In this document: piece after piece, positions 34,183 through 47,078 of the stretch
Layout of the letters: the number at the start of each line of letters is the position of its first letter
Numbering within the stretch: the first letter of the stretch is position 1
Origin: Armillaria gallica
Lineage: Eukaryota; Basidiomycota; Agaricomycetes; Agaricales; Physalacriaceae
Assembly: GCA_037576215.1 (NCBI GenBank)
Contig: JBANDB010000013.1
Coordinates: 310,001-374,000 of the forward strand
Length of the DNA stretch: 64,000 nucleotides
Direction of reading: 5' to 3'
Notes under the pieces: generated by a model
Databases searched by the model: none
Told to the model about the DNA's origin: nothing
What the model saw: the letters and a program-made list of their open reading frames with translations, nothing else
Program-made: the position numbers and the translations under genes

Positions 34183-35898
34183 TGAGAGAAGAAGAGACCG
34201 CTGGATGATGGCATTTAGGACGAGGATGGTTGGTGCCTTTATAGGGTTCGGCGGATAAGAGAATCAGTTCAGTCTCGAAGGGTGCCTCGAGAATCGTAAT
34301 CGTAGGTATTCTTGTCCATCCAGGGTCGACTCTATGCAATCGGATCTGAATCTTGAGTTCATTTAGAATGTCTGAGAAGACCGTGTCGTTTTTTCCACAG
34401 AGAAGCCCAAGACGGAGACCAGACCCGTAGAAAGCAGTTTAAACACCGGATACTTAGCTTATAGAATGGTATGCACGGCGCGAACCTAAAGTCTATCTTC
34501 AGCTCAAGCGAAGCTCGCCGAAACACCCACCAGACCTTCAACATGACCAAACAGGGCCCCCGGTATATCCCCTTTGGTGATTTTCCGAACAGCGATGGAA
34601 AAGGACGCCGGTCGAGTTGCACACTGAAAGCGACTGAGCCAAATGTAAAACACGGCGGACAGATGAAAACCGACTCCACAAGCCGCATCAGCTTTTTATA
34701 CCTGTGACGCCTAGCGGGATATGAGCTTAGCGACCATTGAAATTTCGCGGTCTAATCCTGTGCTGTGTATGGATGCAGTCGTCCGTGGACCGATGGGTGA
34801 AATAGGTGGGAAAGCAGCGAGGACAGGCGCTGCTCCGCCCTGTAGATCTCTTTCCCTTCTCTGTCCGTGGATCTATGGTGTTTCGCGAAAACATATCATC
34901 GAGATTATCTGAGATTACTCGAGGTCACTGGAAAAAGTATCAGTAGTAGTGTATTGCGTCCCTGCCTTTCCGCGGCAGCCCTCCGTACAACATGGTCCGA
35001 GGCTCATCAAGGCCTACCCGTCCCTTCCCAGTCGTTTCCGTCCGTGGCACGCGTGGTATTAGACCATTTGTATCTGAGTCTGATTTTCGCATCTATCTGA
35101 CTAAGCCTTTGATACCTTTGCCACGGCAAAAGTAATGTCGGATACGAGTTTGAGCACATCCCATGGCGAATAGCTAATCACCGTGCATCTTCTACTCTCT
35201 CGGACTTGCGATGCTGATCTTCTCCATTCCATTCCGTGGCGTAGCGGAGACTACACATGTATGATCTTTCTTCCGTACGGCCCTACGCACGCGTCGAAAT
35301 TTGTGGCCAGTCCCTATTGCGTGTCTTACGTTGCCAAGGATCAGCGCAACAGGTGACCAAGGTGCTCGGAGATCCACTGAATACACACGTAACAACCTCT
35401 CTGTGTGCATCGGCTCACGAAGATATATTCCATCGTCAAGACTTGTTCAAATTTTTTTGGGGGCCATCGGGAGCGAACACGGTTGTAACGTAACCAAAGG
35501 GGAGTTTTGTAGTGTGCATAAAGAATGATGCGCGTGCGAATGCGGTCAAAAAAGAGAGAGCAAATCTTACTCCGCATTATAGACGGAGACTGAAAAAAAT
35601 CAGAATATGAGAGTCCATATACCTGATTCTACTCACCTAGTTGCGATTTGACCGTGGGAAGGCGCACGAAGTCACATTTTGAAGGTATGAACGTGTTCTT
35701 GCCAACTTCGCGGGGGGGATGGTATCGTGGTCGGTAATTCTTCGACCTGCCCCGTTGTCAGAGGATGTCGGTGTTTTCGGATGAGCGTTATTCTTGGCAA
35801 GAGGGAATGTTCGTGTGGTTGAGAAAAGAACTACCGTGAATTCCAGAACATAACCTTATACCGCTACGTACTCCGGCGGTAGGAAAGCTTGACGGTGT
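34183..35898. other. Intergenic, no gene supported
   Basis: About 1.7 kb between CFA copy B and ARL2. Short frames of up to about 109 residues occur on both strands but carry no motif, and none is flanked by compatible splice signals that I could recognise. The TATA-like box of copy B is at 34238-34244. Confidence 0.4.
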
Positions 35899-36706
35899 TC
35901 AAACGGGGGCTGGGCTTGTATTGATATCGTGCGGGCGGGAAACGGAAGAAGAGTCGAGAGATGTAGAGGAATAGTAGTACAACCTTCCAGCTACGTCACT
36001 TACAACCCAGTCAAGCCCCTCGAACACGTTAGCACCGGTCATTGCGCTGCATGGGAATATCTTCCAATGGTGAGATTTGATGCCGTTGAGATCAAGCGAC
36101 TAGATGACAAAAGTACGGGGATCATAATTAGAATTAGAAATTTGGAGGAGAAATGGACAAGACACTTACGGCTATAATTTCGGAAATATTCAGAGCCCCG
36201 GGAAGATCCTGTTTATTCGCGAACACGAGGAGAGATGCACCTGCTAGACGCTATACATTACGGTCATCTCAGCGCCGCATTACACTGAGAAACGCGACTT
36301 ACATCCTCACTCAAGAGACCCCGCAGTTCCTCTTTACAATCTTGCATGCGCATTCGATCCGCAGAGTCAACGACCCACACAACGGCGTCTGTTTGCTCAA
36401 AATAGTTGCGCCAATATGGCCTCAGAGTTCGTTGGCCGCCGACATCCCATATGTTTAGGGTGTATGGCGAGGATGGCAAGGAAAGCGTCTTTATATTGAA
36501 ACCAAGCGTAGGAGACGTTGCCGACGTGTCTTCATGTGATATATACTTCAATATGGTCGTTTTACCGGCATTATCGAGGCCACTAGTACATAACAGTCAA
36601 GTTCTGGATAAATGAATACGGGTGGATCGCTGAAGACGTACAGAAAGAGAATTCGCATTTCCTGCGCTTTGAGGCGATTTTTTCGGATGATAGTGAGTAA
36701 CCCCAT
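35899..36706 (-). CDS. ARL2: ADP-ribosylation factor-like GTPase 2, 4 exons
   Basis: Exons 36706-36642, 36582-36303, 36250-36170 and 36099-35899 sum to 627 nt, 208 residues. The start [18 protein letters not shown] is diagnostic of ARL2. GTPase motifs are GLDNAGKT (P-loop, split by intron 1), [10 protein letters not shown] (switch I Thr), WDVGGQ (switch II), NKQD and CSAMTG. ARL2 (Cin4 in yeast) works with tubulin cofactors in alpha/beta-tubulin folding. After [13 protein letters not shown] the frame runs on for about 24 Ser/Tyr-rich residues beyond the usual end of the family (about 184 residues); a further 3' intron could also explain this. Divergent from eIF5B with 168 bp between starts. 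Confidence 0.9.
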
Positions 36707-36874
36707 GGCGTCGAAGAACTTTACCGGGATATATGCGCAGCGCAGGCGGTGAGTCGCGTGCGGACTTGGTCGTTGCAAGTCAAGAGACGATATGCTGACA
36801 AAGCCATTTCTGCCTTGATCCGATTTCACAAAGTCTGACGCACTCGGCACCGATACTCTCGTCGACCAAAAACC

Positions 36875-39800
36875 ATGGCACCAAAAAATGCAAAGGGCAA
36901 GAAGGGCAAGAAGAACAACGACGACGATTTCTGGTGCATATATTTATAATATTCATATAACATACGGATACTGATATATCTTAGGGACAAGGCCGGCGAA
37001 TCTGTGCCAGCCAATGACATCGTCAACCTCACTCCGAAGGACGATGACGACGACCAAGTCAAGAGCGGTGGCGGCGGATTTGCCGCGCTTGCAGTCGACA
37101 ATGGTGCGGAAGAAGAAGAAGATTTCGGCGGGTTGATGGTCCGTTTCCTGCGCGTGATATCTTCATCATATCACCACTGACATGCATCCAACAGAGCGCC
37201 ATTAAGGCTAGCAGCGGAAAGAACAAGAAGGACAAGAAGAAGGCTAAGCAACAGCCCGTAGATCTTGACGATGCGGAGGAGAATGAAGAGGCAGAGGCCA
37301 AGAAACAGCCCGTTGAAATGACAGCGGAAGAACTGGCCGATGAAGAATGGGGTCCCGTCAAGGACAAAGGCAAGGGCAAGAAGGGCAAGAAGGGCAAGGC
37401 TGCCAAGGGGAAACCTACCGAGGATGAGGAACCAGAGGTCCAGGCAAAAGGTATGTTACTTATGGATGGAGAAGTTTCTCATATTTAACGCATTCTCTGT
37501 TAGAGGAGACTCAGTCGACGACCATTGGACCATCACCAATACCGGCTACGCCCACCGCTGAGGTCGATGAAGACGATGAAGAGGGTGGCGGCGTCAAAAT
37601 TCTTTCCAAAAAAGAAAAAGAAAAGCTGAAGAAGGAGCGGGAAAAGGTGCGGTTCTTTCCTTCCCTCAATAATTTACGACACTAAGTGGATACTTGTAGG
37701 CGAAAAAGAAGGCTCAGGCAGCGGCCAAGAAGGAAGCCGCCGCGCCGAGCACGCCTGCGGTAGCGTCTCCTGCCGAACCGACTCCCCAAACTCCTGCGGG
37801 TGACGATGAGGGTGATGGTGATGAAGGTGCTGCTACCGGCGCTGCATCGAAGAAGAAGAAGAAAAAGAAAGCCGCCAAAAAGGACGACGAGCCTGCCCCG
37901 GCCCCAGCCCCCACAAAGAAAAAAGCTGGCGGCATCAGTGCACTGAAAGCCATGATGGAGGAGAAGAAGAGGTTAGAGGAAGAAGCAAGGAAGGCGGCGG
38001 AGGCCGAAAGATTGAGGATCGAGGAAGAGGAACGCAAGGCGGCGGAAGAAGAGAAACGGAGGGAGGAGGAGAAACAAAGGCGGAAGGAGAAGGAGAGGGT
38101 AGGTGTTGATTCTCTCGTACGGTGAACTAGATCCTGATTTTTTGCAGGCGAAGAGGGAGTTGGCCAAGAAAGAGGGTAGATTGCTCACCAAGAAACAAAA
38201 GGAGGAGCGGGCGATGGCCGAAATACGGAAAAAGGCATTGATTGCCTCTGGTGCTCAGATTGAGGGGTTGCAGCAGCAGCAGGCTGGCGGTCCTGCGAAG
38301 AAGGTCGTCTATGGAAATAGAAAGAAGAACGTCAAGAAAGAGGTAACGGAGTCGAGACCTCGCACACCTGAACCTGAGCCTGAGCCTGAACCGCCCAAAG
38401 AACAGGCAAAGGAAGAAGCCAATGAGAAGGGCGCTGCTAAGGATGACTGGGATGATAGCAGTGAAGGGGAGAACGAAGATACTAAGAAACTCGGGGCTGT
38501 CAAGGACGACTGGGACGCGTCGAGTGAGGAAGAGACAGAAAAATCTTTAGCTGCACCGGTCGGGCAAAAGAAAGCACAAACTCCTTTGGCACAAAAAGGT
38601 AGCTGTTCATTTATTAAATCGCACAGAGTCATTGATATTTTCTCAGCGCCTGCGCCAGCTACCGCAAAACCAAAAGCCGCAGTCGCAGAGACTTCGACCT
38701 CTAAACCTGCCCCTCCACCAACCACAAAATCAAAAGCTGCACCTGCTGAAGAATCTGAAGAGTCGGAAGAAGAAAGCGACTCTGAAGATGGCTCCGACTC
38801 CGACTCTGATTCCGACGACTCTGATTCTGAAGAAGAGTCGTCCTCTGACGAGGAACTTACCAATGTTCAGAAAATGGCTGCTCAGAGGAAAGCCGAAGCA
38901 GCTGAACGACGAGCCAAAGCCCACGAAGCTGCATTGGCGGCCCGCAATAAAGACGACCTACGAAGTCCAATTTGCTGTATTCTGGGACATGTCGATACCG
39001 GGAAGACTAAGCTACTTGACAAAATTCGACAGACTAACGTTCAAGAGGGCGAAGCTGGAGGGATCACGCAGCAAATTGGTGCAACGTATTTCCCAGTTGA
39101 GGCCATCAAGACGAAGACGGCTGTAATGAACAAAGTGCGGCGCGCCCGTGTTCTAATGTTCTATCATCTCATAATGTTCCTTCTAGGACGGAGCACAAGA
39201 GTACAAGATCCCGGGTCTTCTGGTTATAGACACACCAGGACACGAATCTTTTACAAATTTGCGATCTCGTGGAAGTTCCCTGTGCAATATCGCTATTCTA
39301 GTCGTAGATATAATGGTATGACTTTGTTCTCTTCCTCGGGCTTTTGGTGTCTAAATTATTGCCCTTAGCACGGCCTCGAGGCTCAAACCCTCGAATCGTT
39401 ACGTCTACTAAGGGACCGTAAAACGCCCTTCATTGTCGCACTGAACAAGGTAAGTCACATGTCCGTGTTTCAAGGACCTGCAGTAATATTAGTCGCAGAT
39501 TGACCGTATGTACGGCTGGGACGCCACTCCCGATGGCGCTTTCCGTGAGTCCCTAGCAAAGCAGACCCGTGCTGTCCAGCGGGAGTTCGAGGACAGGGTG
39601 GCCAAAACCATCGTGGCGTTTGCTGAGGAGGGCCTGAATGCGGTACTCTATTACGATAACAAGAACTTTGCTCGGAATGTCTCGCTCGTTCCGACGTCTG
39701 CGATAACTGGGGAGGGTGTGCCGGATATGATCATGCTTCTGGTGAACCTGACCCAGCAGAGGATGAGCGATCGGTTGATGTACCTAAGCGAGTTGGAGTG

Positions 39801-41238
39801 TACGGTGTTGGAGGTGAAAGTTATCGAGGGCTTGGGTACGACGATTGATGTGGTGTTGTCGAACGGTATCCTGAGAGAAGGGGATAAGATTGTGGTTTGT
39901 GGATTGAACGGGCCTATAGTCACCCAAGTGCGAGCCCTGCTAACTCCTCAACCCTTGAGAGAACTTCGGATCAAGGCCAGTTTATTTTTGCTTGATTTGG
40001 CATGGAACTGAGTTTTGTGGATTACAGTCTGCCTATGTGCATCACAAGGAAGTCAAGGCGGCCTTGGGAGTAAAGATCACGGCGCCGGATCTGGAGAAGG
40101 CGATCGCTGGTTCCCGGTTGCTCGTGTGTGGGCCCGACGACGACGAGGATGATCTCCGAGACGAGGTCATGTCTGATTTGACATCATTGTTGAACAGCAT
40201 TGACAAGTCCGGTCGTGGCGTCTGCGTGCAATCATCGACGCTTGGTTCATTGGAGGCCCTTTTGGATTTCCTCAAGGTCAGCAAGATCCCGGTGTCTGGA
40301 ATCAACATCGGGCCTGTCCACAAGAAAGACGTCATGCGGTCCGCCACGATGTTGGAGAAAGCCCGAGAACTCGCATGTATCCTCTGTTTTGATGTCCCGG
40401 TTGATAAAGACGCTGAGCGAATGGCGGAGGAGATGGGTATTCGCCTTTTCAAAGGTGACCAATTTCCTTCCCTGACTTGTAGGTGAAACTCATCGCGCGC
40501 ACATTGTAGCCGATATTATATACCACCTGTTCGACAAATTCACTGCGTATAATGCTGAAATTCTGGAGGCCAAACGACGAGATGCTGCGCCTCAGGCTGT
40601 ATGGCCCTGCAGACTGAAGATTATTGCGGCGTTTTGTAAACGAGACCCGATTATTTTGGGAGTTGATATTCTAGATGGTACCCTCCGGGTAGGAACACCG
40701 CTTGCCGTGGTTAAAATCGATCCGGCGACGGGAAAGAAGGAGATAATCGATCTAGGCAAAATGTGCGTTATCCTTAATGCGTATCCCGTTGATCGTGTTT
40801 AATTTGTCGACACAGAACGTCGCTGGAAATAAACCACAAGTCACAAGAGGTACGTTATTGTTTCAGTAGTAAGATGGGGGGACCTCGGTTTTTCTGATCT
40901 GTCAAGTAGATTGTCAAGAAATCCCAAGCGGGTGGAGGTGTCGCGGTGAAGGTTGAGCACGCGGTGTACCAGTCGGCAAAGATGTTTGGCCGACATTTCG
41001 ATGAGAAGGATGAACTGCTGAGCCATATTTCCCGGCAGAGTATTGACGTGCTCAAGGTATGGAATTTCAGTTAGTACTAGATGATCTCGGCTCATGTTCC
41101 GCGCCAGTCTTCCTTTAAGGCCGACGTCTCGAATGAGGAATGGCTGCTCATCAAGGCACTGAAACCTGTGAGTCTGTTTCCGTTCTGCTCAGTAGGTTCC
41201 GCGCTAAGCCTAGCATGTAGCGCTTCAACATTCAGTAG
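36875..41238 (+). CDS. FUN12: Eukaryotic translation initiation factor 5B, many exons
   Basis: The ATG at 36875 opens a long Lys/Glu-rich low-complexity N-terminal region ([13 protein letters not shown]..., with acidic Asp/Ser runs near 38750-38870). The GTPase domain follows: [17 protein letters not shown] (G1), [13 protein letters not shown] (switch I), [10 protein letters not shown] (G3, across intron ending 39186) and [10 protein letters not shown] (G4, split by intron 39449-39498). Domains II-IV follow, including [15 protein letters not shown] and [15 protein letters not shown]. The last exon is 18 nt (41221-41238) giving RFNIQ then stop. eIF5B is the GTPase that joins ribosomal subunits after start-codon selection. 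The intron at 40455-40509 restores the normal [10 protein letters not shown] junction and removes an internal stop. Confidence 0.93.
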
Positions 41239-41349
41239 ATAGGTACAAGGGACACGGACCATGCGGGCGGCTACCGGATCGGGAATTATCATACGTCAGC
41301 AGTTTGTAAATACTCACAATCATTTTCATCATTCTTTACTCCTCCCACG

Positions 41350-43688
41350 ATGTCGACGCATTCCAAGGCATCCCTTGAAGATGTGGCTCCAGCTGAAGTG
41401 CCAGTCGACCAGGACCAGCTGCAATTGGTGAAGATACGGGAATAGAGCTTTGGAGGAAGCCTGTGCAGTTGATGGGTCGCTTATCTTGGTAACGTTCAAT
41501 TTCTAGTGGGTATACTGGAATGGCTGCGGGTATCCTCATTGGTGGGTCCTTTAGGGTCCATAATATTCCTTTGAGGGTTGAGATAATACCGCTTGAACCT
41601 GATCAGCGCTCAGACCTGCGTAGGGAAGCCCCCAGTGTTTTAACCCATTTTTCTTTTCGCTCCGTCGAGGAGCTCTGTGCAGGCGTACTAATATTCTTTT
41701 TTGTCTAGCAAAACCTGGGATATAAACAGGTAGATACTCTGAGTCATTTTTAGTCACGGACCTTTTACTCTTTTCTTAGCAACTTCATCGAAGCTGGAAT
41801 CTCATCGAAAGCTTTGCGGCGAGTTTTTGTGCGTTGAACTTTATCGGAGGTGTTAGGTTAGTTTCTTATCTTGTCGTTCATGGCTGCATCACTTAAATTT
41901 CCCAAAAAGGTCTGGTCTGTTCTTGGGGCTTCTTGCAGGTGGTCCTGCTGCAGTATGGTAGGTGCCCCCTTTGGCTACGTCTTCCGTCAGCTAATGCCAT
42001 TTCCAGGTCATCGTATATTATTACCATCGTGTTCATGCTTATCACGGCGGCGGTGTTGGCTGAGATCTGCTCCGCGTTGCCTCTCAGCGGTTCCATCTAT
42101 ATTTGGGCCGCGGAAAGTGCTGGCCCGAAGTATGCGAGGTTTTTCGGATTCATCGTTGCGTGGTGGTCGTGCACGGCGTGGATGACCTTTGCTGCTGGGA
42201 ATTGCCAGGTACGTTGGAGTGTATAGCCCTCATTCTGTTTTTGTGGGTTTATGATATTGGCAGACTACGGCGAATTACATCGTGTCCCAACTGCAAGTCT
42301 GGGAAGTCGATTTTCCGGGTGGCGCTTCCAATGATAATGTCAAATGGCGCGCGTTCATCTGGGCGCTATCTGAGGCTATGCTGCTCGTAGCTATAGCTAT
42401 CAACTACCTTCCGCCTAAGCTCTATTCGGCAGTGTTTCGATTCTCGACGGCATTGATGATGTTAGACTTTTTGCTCTGCGTCATCTGGCTTCCCATTGGT
42501 GTCTCCAAGACGTATGGCTTTAGGGATGCGAAGGAGGTGTTTACTATGACCTGTAAGCGCTCTGCATAGGATAGACGAGTCTGTTTGCTGAATGCGACAA
42601 TACAGATAATGGGACTGGAGCACCCGTTGGATGGAATTGGATTTTGTCCTTGTAAGAGCGTTCTTGTGCATGAAATAATCGCTTATCTGTATTGTGCAGC
42701 CTGTTTACAGCAGGGACCTTGACGGGATTTGACGCCTCCGGACACATTGCGGAAGAAACCAAGAACGCGAGTGTCGTGGCAGCCAAAGGCATCTTGACGA
42801 GTGCCGCTGCTACCAGTATCTTTGGGTTCGCAACCACCATCTTGTTCCTGTTTTGCACGCCAGACTTGGACACGCTGTTCGCCCTTGATGCACCCCAACC
42901 TTTCGTCCAGATATATGCTTTGGCGCTTGGTAGAGGTCCCAGCATTTTTATGACCATAATCGCAGTGCTTGGTTTGATTTTGGTTCGTGTCCATGTTTAT
43001 GCTCAACGTCTGGCCTTATCTCATCTACTGCCCAGAACACCAGTATAGCCATTGTGGCGGCGTCGAGGCTCGTGTTTGCGGTCGCCCGAGACGGAGTTCT
43101 CCCAATGTCAGGATGGATTGGAAAAGTAGATTATCAAGGGCAGCCAAAGAATGCGGTCACTGTGATGTTCGTGTTCGGGGCTGCGATTCTGTGCACAATT
43201 CTTCCTAGCCAAGTTGCGTTCACGTCGTTGGTGTCAGCGGGTGGAGTGCCCACGATTGCTGCATACGGGTTGATCGCACTTTTGCGGTTGACTATGACTC
43301 CGAATCGTTTCCGGACGTCGCACTTCCTCTTGGGAAAGTTTGCGAAGCCGTTTTATGCGGCAGCGGCTTTGTTCAATGGGTTGATTTTTGCGGTATGGAG
43401 TTTGGTGGTTTGTTGATTTGGCGCTTTGCTGATGGATGGATAGGTCATGATCTCGCCTTTCTACTTCCCGACTACTGCTGAAACTTTCAATTTCGTGAGT
43501 AACGGCTTGTTTGGAGTTACAGTTTGTGCTGATGTGATGTCAAGGCGTGCGTGATCTTTGGTGCGGTTACGGTCTTTGGTGTTCTTAGTTGGTATTTTAC
43601 TCCGGAGGATAAGTGGCTTCGTAGGGAGCATGTCCTTCAGTCGTTGAAGGCTGCAGACGGTACTGCGACTCCGAGTACCGACAATTAA
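41350..43688 (+). CDS. APC-superfamily amino-acid (GABA/choline-type) permease, multi-exon
   Basis: Exon 1, 41350-41427, encodes 26 hydrophilic residues (MSTHSKASLEDVAPAEVP...). A 281-nt gap is then best explained as one unusually long intron to exon 41709-41729, which supplies QNLGYKQ, followed by QLHRSWNLIESFAASF and GLLAGGPAAVW. Later segments are typical of fungal amino-acid permeases: VLAEICSALPLSGSIYIWAA, FTAGTLTGFDASGHIAEETK, SRLVFAVARDGVLPMSGW and SAGGVPTIAAYGLIALLRL. About 12 hydrophobic segments are evident. The tail ends DKWLRREHVLQSLK before a short polar end. The protein probably imports amino acids or related amines across the plasma membrane; the substrate cannot be read from sequence. 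Confidence 0.85.
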
Positions 43689-44825
43689 ATCATTCACTTT
43701 CTTATGCTGCCATAGTGGCGTATTGTTCAAATTTCAACCTATCGATACACGTACTTAGATACACGCTTGTCTTTGCTTCATCAATATACGTTTGCATTTT
43801 ATTGGTCGTTATGGAGAAAGAGTGGTTTGATGAAAAGATAGCACAACGGTATCGAGCTTACTAGTGCTACCTCGATACGATCTGGCGTTTCACTGGTGCA
43901 ATGTCTACCAACAATTACCCTCTGGCTATTCTTGATGCATCTCTTGAAACGAAACGTCGAGCTCTCATCTACATTCTGGCGTCACTTGCGGCCTATTCTC
44001 TGGTTTCTGTTGTTCTCGTTGTCTTTATTGCAAGGTGCAAAAAAGCGTCTGTGCCATTGGTAAAGACCGGGGCTTTGAGGGAAAGAAGGTTACGAGGAAT
44101 CTGAAGCATAGATGGCGGGAGAGGCATGATCGGGGTGGAGGTATGAGGTTGGGAAGTGAGGTTTACCATACGGCTACTAACCAGAACACTGCCCGATAGA
44201 GTGTGTCGTTTAGACCGAGAGAACGGAGGCGTAGATAGCCTATATGGTCCTTCGCGGCATCGTACTACAGGGAACGGTGAAGGCGGCTCAGGCAGCACTT
44301 TGGTGTTCTTCAAGCTATGCTCTGTACGGCTCGGTTCTTTTGCGTAGAAAGATCCAAAACAGTCCCACCTTGATTCGTCGGGTGGGATTTATCTTGGGAG
44401 AGGTGAACCCTTGTACTTCCTCTTGGGAGCGCAGGAAAGACGTGGCATACAGCAGGTTATACTGCGTCCCTTCGAAACTCGTCGTCCTTTTCGGAATTTG
44501 CCAGGCCTTGAAGTTGTTTGTATACCGCAGCCGCTCATTAGTTCTTATCCAAGAGTTCATCGTATCGGGTCTTGAGCCGGGCCACGGGTGAAGGTGAAGG
44601 GAGTGGCTAATATTGCGCCAAGATGAAACATGCCTTTTCTTCCCTGCTGCTTGCCAAAGTCGGATTCTCTCCTCTAAGCATCAGCCTCAAGCTTGAAGCG
44701 GATGAGAAAATACGCTGGCATCACGGACTCGCAGGATGCCTACCAAAGGACAGAGAAGCACACCAAATCGTATTGTCCCACCAACAAAGAAGGACGGTAA
44801 TACAACATTACGCCACAACGTACGA
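43689..44825. other. Intergenic, one small membrane-like frame
   Basis: The frame at 43901-44104 (+) encodes 67 residues with one strongly hydrophobic segment (ALIYILASLAAYSLVSVVLV) and a basic end; it could be a small membrane protein or chance. The rest shows no support. Confidence 0.35.
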
Positions 44826-46053
44826 TCAAGAGAGGTTAGGAACCTTCCAATTAATCCAGTTCGAATTCACGAACCTAAGGCCATTCGCCCCATCCGTCTT
44901 GATGATACTCGTATTCGCATTCTGATCCTTCAAGAACCTATTCACGAACGCGTCCAAATCCGGCTGCTCCTGGCTGGGAAACGCACAATGCGCATGGTTC
45001 CCCACTTGCGAAACACCCATGTGATCGCCCACACCAAGTCCCTGCCAAACCAAGTTCGCGGTCTTCTGACAACCCCAAACCGACTCGGGACCCAGCCAAT
45101 CAATCCCAGTGTTATCAATGATGAGAAGCGGACGAGGAGCAATGAGTGCCGAAAGCATATGATGATCGAAAGGCGCAGGATCGACGCCAGATTGAGCAAA
45201 AGTGTTGAATGCAGTAGAGAACCAAACGTTCTCCTGAACGATCTCGCTAGCCGTTTGTGTGACGATCCCATTAGCCAACATCGCATCGGAAATCCTCCAA
45301 CATCCCGCACCACCACTCCCCGATTCCTGAGGGATTGTCAACGCAATCCTCGGCTCGAAAGCCCCAGCAACAAGAGCACCCTTCCCGTTCCTCGAACAAC
45401 CCGTAACACCAACCCTCTGGAGGTTGATGTTCGTATGGACCTGTTCCAACGCGTCCATAATCCTCGCAACACCCCAAGCCCAAGCCATCAAGGCCCCAGC
45501 CGAATGATTTGCTCCATAAAGCGTGAAGAACTTGCCCTGTCCACGCGACTGTAGATTATTCTGTGCCGCAATATCGTCGTTGTTGAACGTAAGAACGGCC
45601 ACACCCGAAGGTTGGGGAAGGCTAAGCCCTCCGAAAGCGATGAGAGCGGGGAAAGGTCCGGTGCCAGAAGGCATCTGAATCCCGACGGTGAAAGAGATCG
45701 ATTTTCCGCCGTGGGAAACCTGGACGGTGAGAGTATTTCCGGAGAGGGTGCCGACGACGGATTCGGGACGAGGTGGGAGTTGACCGAGCTCGAAACGCTG
45801 GAGAAGAGCGCTGATTTCGGCTTGACGACAGGTGAATTCGGCGGCGGTGGTTACGGCGGTTCCGTTGAGGAAGGTGAAGGGATCGGGGAGCATGCTATCG
45901 GATGTGAGAGAGACATTCGACGGGAGGTTACCGCCTGTAAGAAAACGAATGAGTCTACAGAATAATAAGGAGATAAATAAGTGAAAACTTACATTGCGCG
46001 AACGCAGATGCGGCGAAGAGAAGAGAGGCGACAAAAGAGGTTTTGATAGTCAT
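44826..46053 (-). CDS. Secreted 4-O-methyl-glucuronoyl methylesterase (CE15), 2 exons
   Basis: Exon 1 is 46053-45993 and exon 2 is 45934-44826, 389 residues. Exon 1 encodes a signal peptide (MTIKTSFVASLLFAASAFA). The catalytic core shows GVTGCSRNGKGALVAGAFE (nucleophile Ser), IPQESGSGGAG (acid Glu) and VGNHAHCAFPS (His), with the usual disulfide cysteines and GIDWLGPESVWGC. The enzyme cleaves the ester between glucuronic acid side chains of xylan and lignin alcohols during wood or litter decay. There is no cellulose-binding module: mature protein starts directly in the catalytic domain. A TATA-like box is at 46119-46127, about 70 nt upstream of the ATG. Confidence 0.93.
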
Positions 46054-46118
46054 CAAAGTGATGCAATCCAAGAGCGAACAAGGGAAGCGTCGCTGCTCTT
46101 GACCATGACCACAGGATG

Positions 46119-46127
46119 CTTTTTATA
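46119..46127 (-). promoter_or_regulatory. TATA-like box of the CE15 gene
   Basis: GTATAAAAA on the minus strand about 70 nt upstream of the start codon, in the normal range for a fungal TATA promoter, fitting a strongly inducible secreted enzyme. Confidence 0.45.
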
Positions 46128-47078
46128 CCTGCTAGTGACGCTAAAGCTTCCTATGTATTTCCGTAGACGGGGTCGAGGAAAGAAAAGAAGCCTTGGACTC
46201 GAGAAGGATGCCCCAAGACCGAAATCGATGCGACAAAGTTAAGTTGCATGGGGTCTCGAGTCGCTTGGGATGACAGCCAACATCCATACAAACGCGCAAA
46301 AATAGATGGGAAAAACAAACGAGAATGATCACGAGAGCTGGGGCGGGCGGGCCACGGGGTGCCGCAACATATCAGACGAGGTCTCTCGAGCTGTCTTTGC
46401 TCACATTGAGCTCCCGAAGTTAACGCGTAATTGATGCTTAACCGGCTCACCCCACCCAATCAGAACGGTGAATCCGACGTCAAGGCTTGTTTCTCCCGTG
46501 TTCCCCACCTCGAGACGTATAAGAGCTGTCGAGAATGAGGATATATGCGACCTCGATTGGTGGGACACGCACCAACAGTGAAGGATATTTGTCAAAAAAA
46601 CGATTTGAAGACTCGTCCTGTCCAAAATCGTAACCGGGAGACTAAAGTGAACATCACTCTGCCTTCTCCACGCCTACAACACCTCATCGAGGCACCTCCG
46701 TTGTTCCATGCTGCCAAGAGCTCAGATGCAAGGACCGGGTTGTTAGGTTCTCGCTGGTGAAGTGAAGAGGATGCGGTCGCCGGTGAACGCGCATGGTGAT
46801 GTTCTGATTTCTCCTTGCAATCCTGAATACATTGTCTGAAACATTTGTTGAATCCGTGACGGAGACAGGGCCGACGTGTACTCGGCGTAGATGTACAATT
46901 TTTCCGATTAGAGTAGAGCAGTTCTGTGTGTAAGTGCACCTTTTGGGCTTGTGATAGTATAGGAAGAAAGGCGCCGCAAGATGTGTCAGCACGAGCGGCT
47001 TGATCATGGACCTCCACTACCGTCGCACTATTGTCCCATATCGGCCTTGCAATCAGCGGTTTCTCAAGGGCTTGTGTG
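46128..47078. other. Intergenic, no gene supported
   Basis: A minus-strand frame of 141 residues at 46592-47017 has no recognisable motif. Nothing else seen between the divergent CE15 and F-box genes. Confidence 0.4.

Noticed and set aside
40455..40482. A 28-nt intron in eIF5B using the first AG
   Set aside because: It would insert a non-conserved GETHRAHIV segment; the 55-nt alternative ending at 40509 restores the normal family sequence.
44736..45554. Plus-strand 272-residue frame
   Set aside because: Entirely antisense to the CE15 catalytic domain; Arg/Asn/Pro-rich composition typical of a shadow frame.
46592..47017. Minus-strand frame of 141 residues between the CE15 and F-box genes
   Set aside because: No motif; Arg/Ser/His-rich composition suggests chance.
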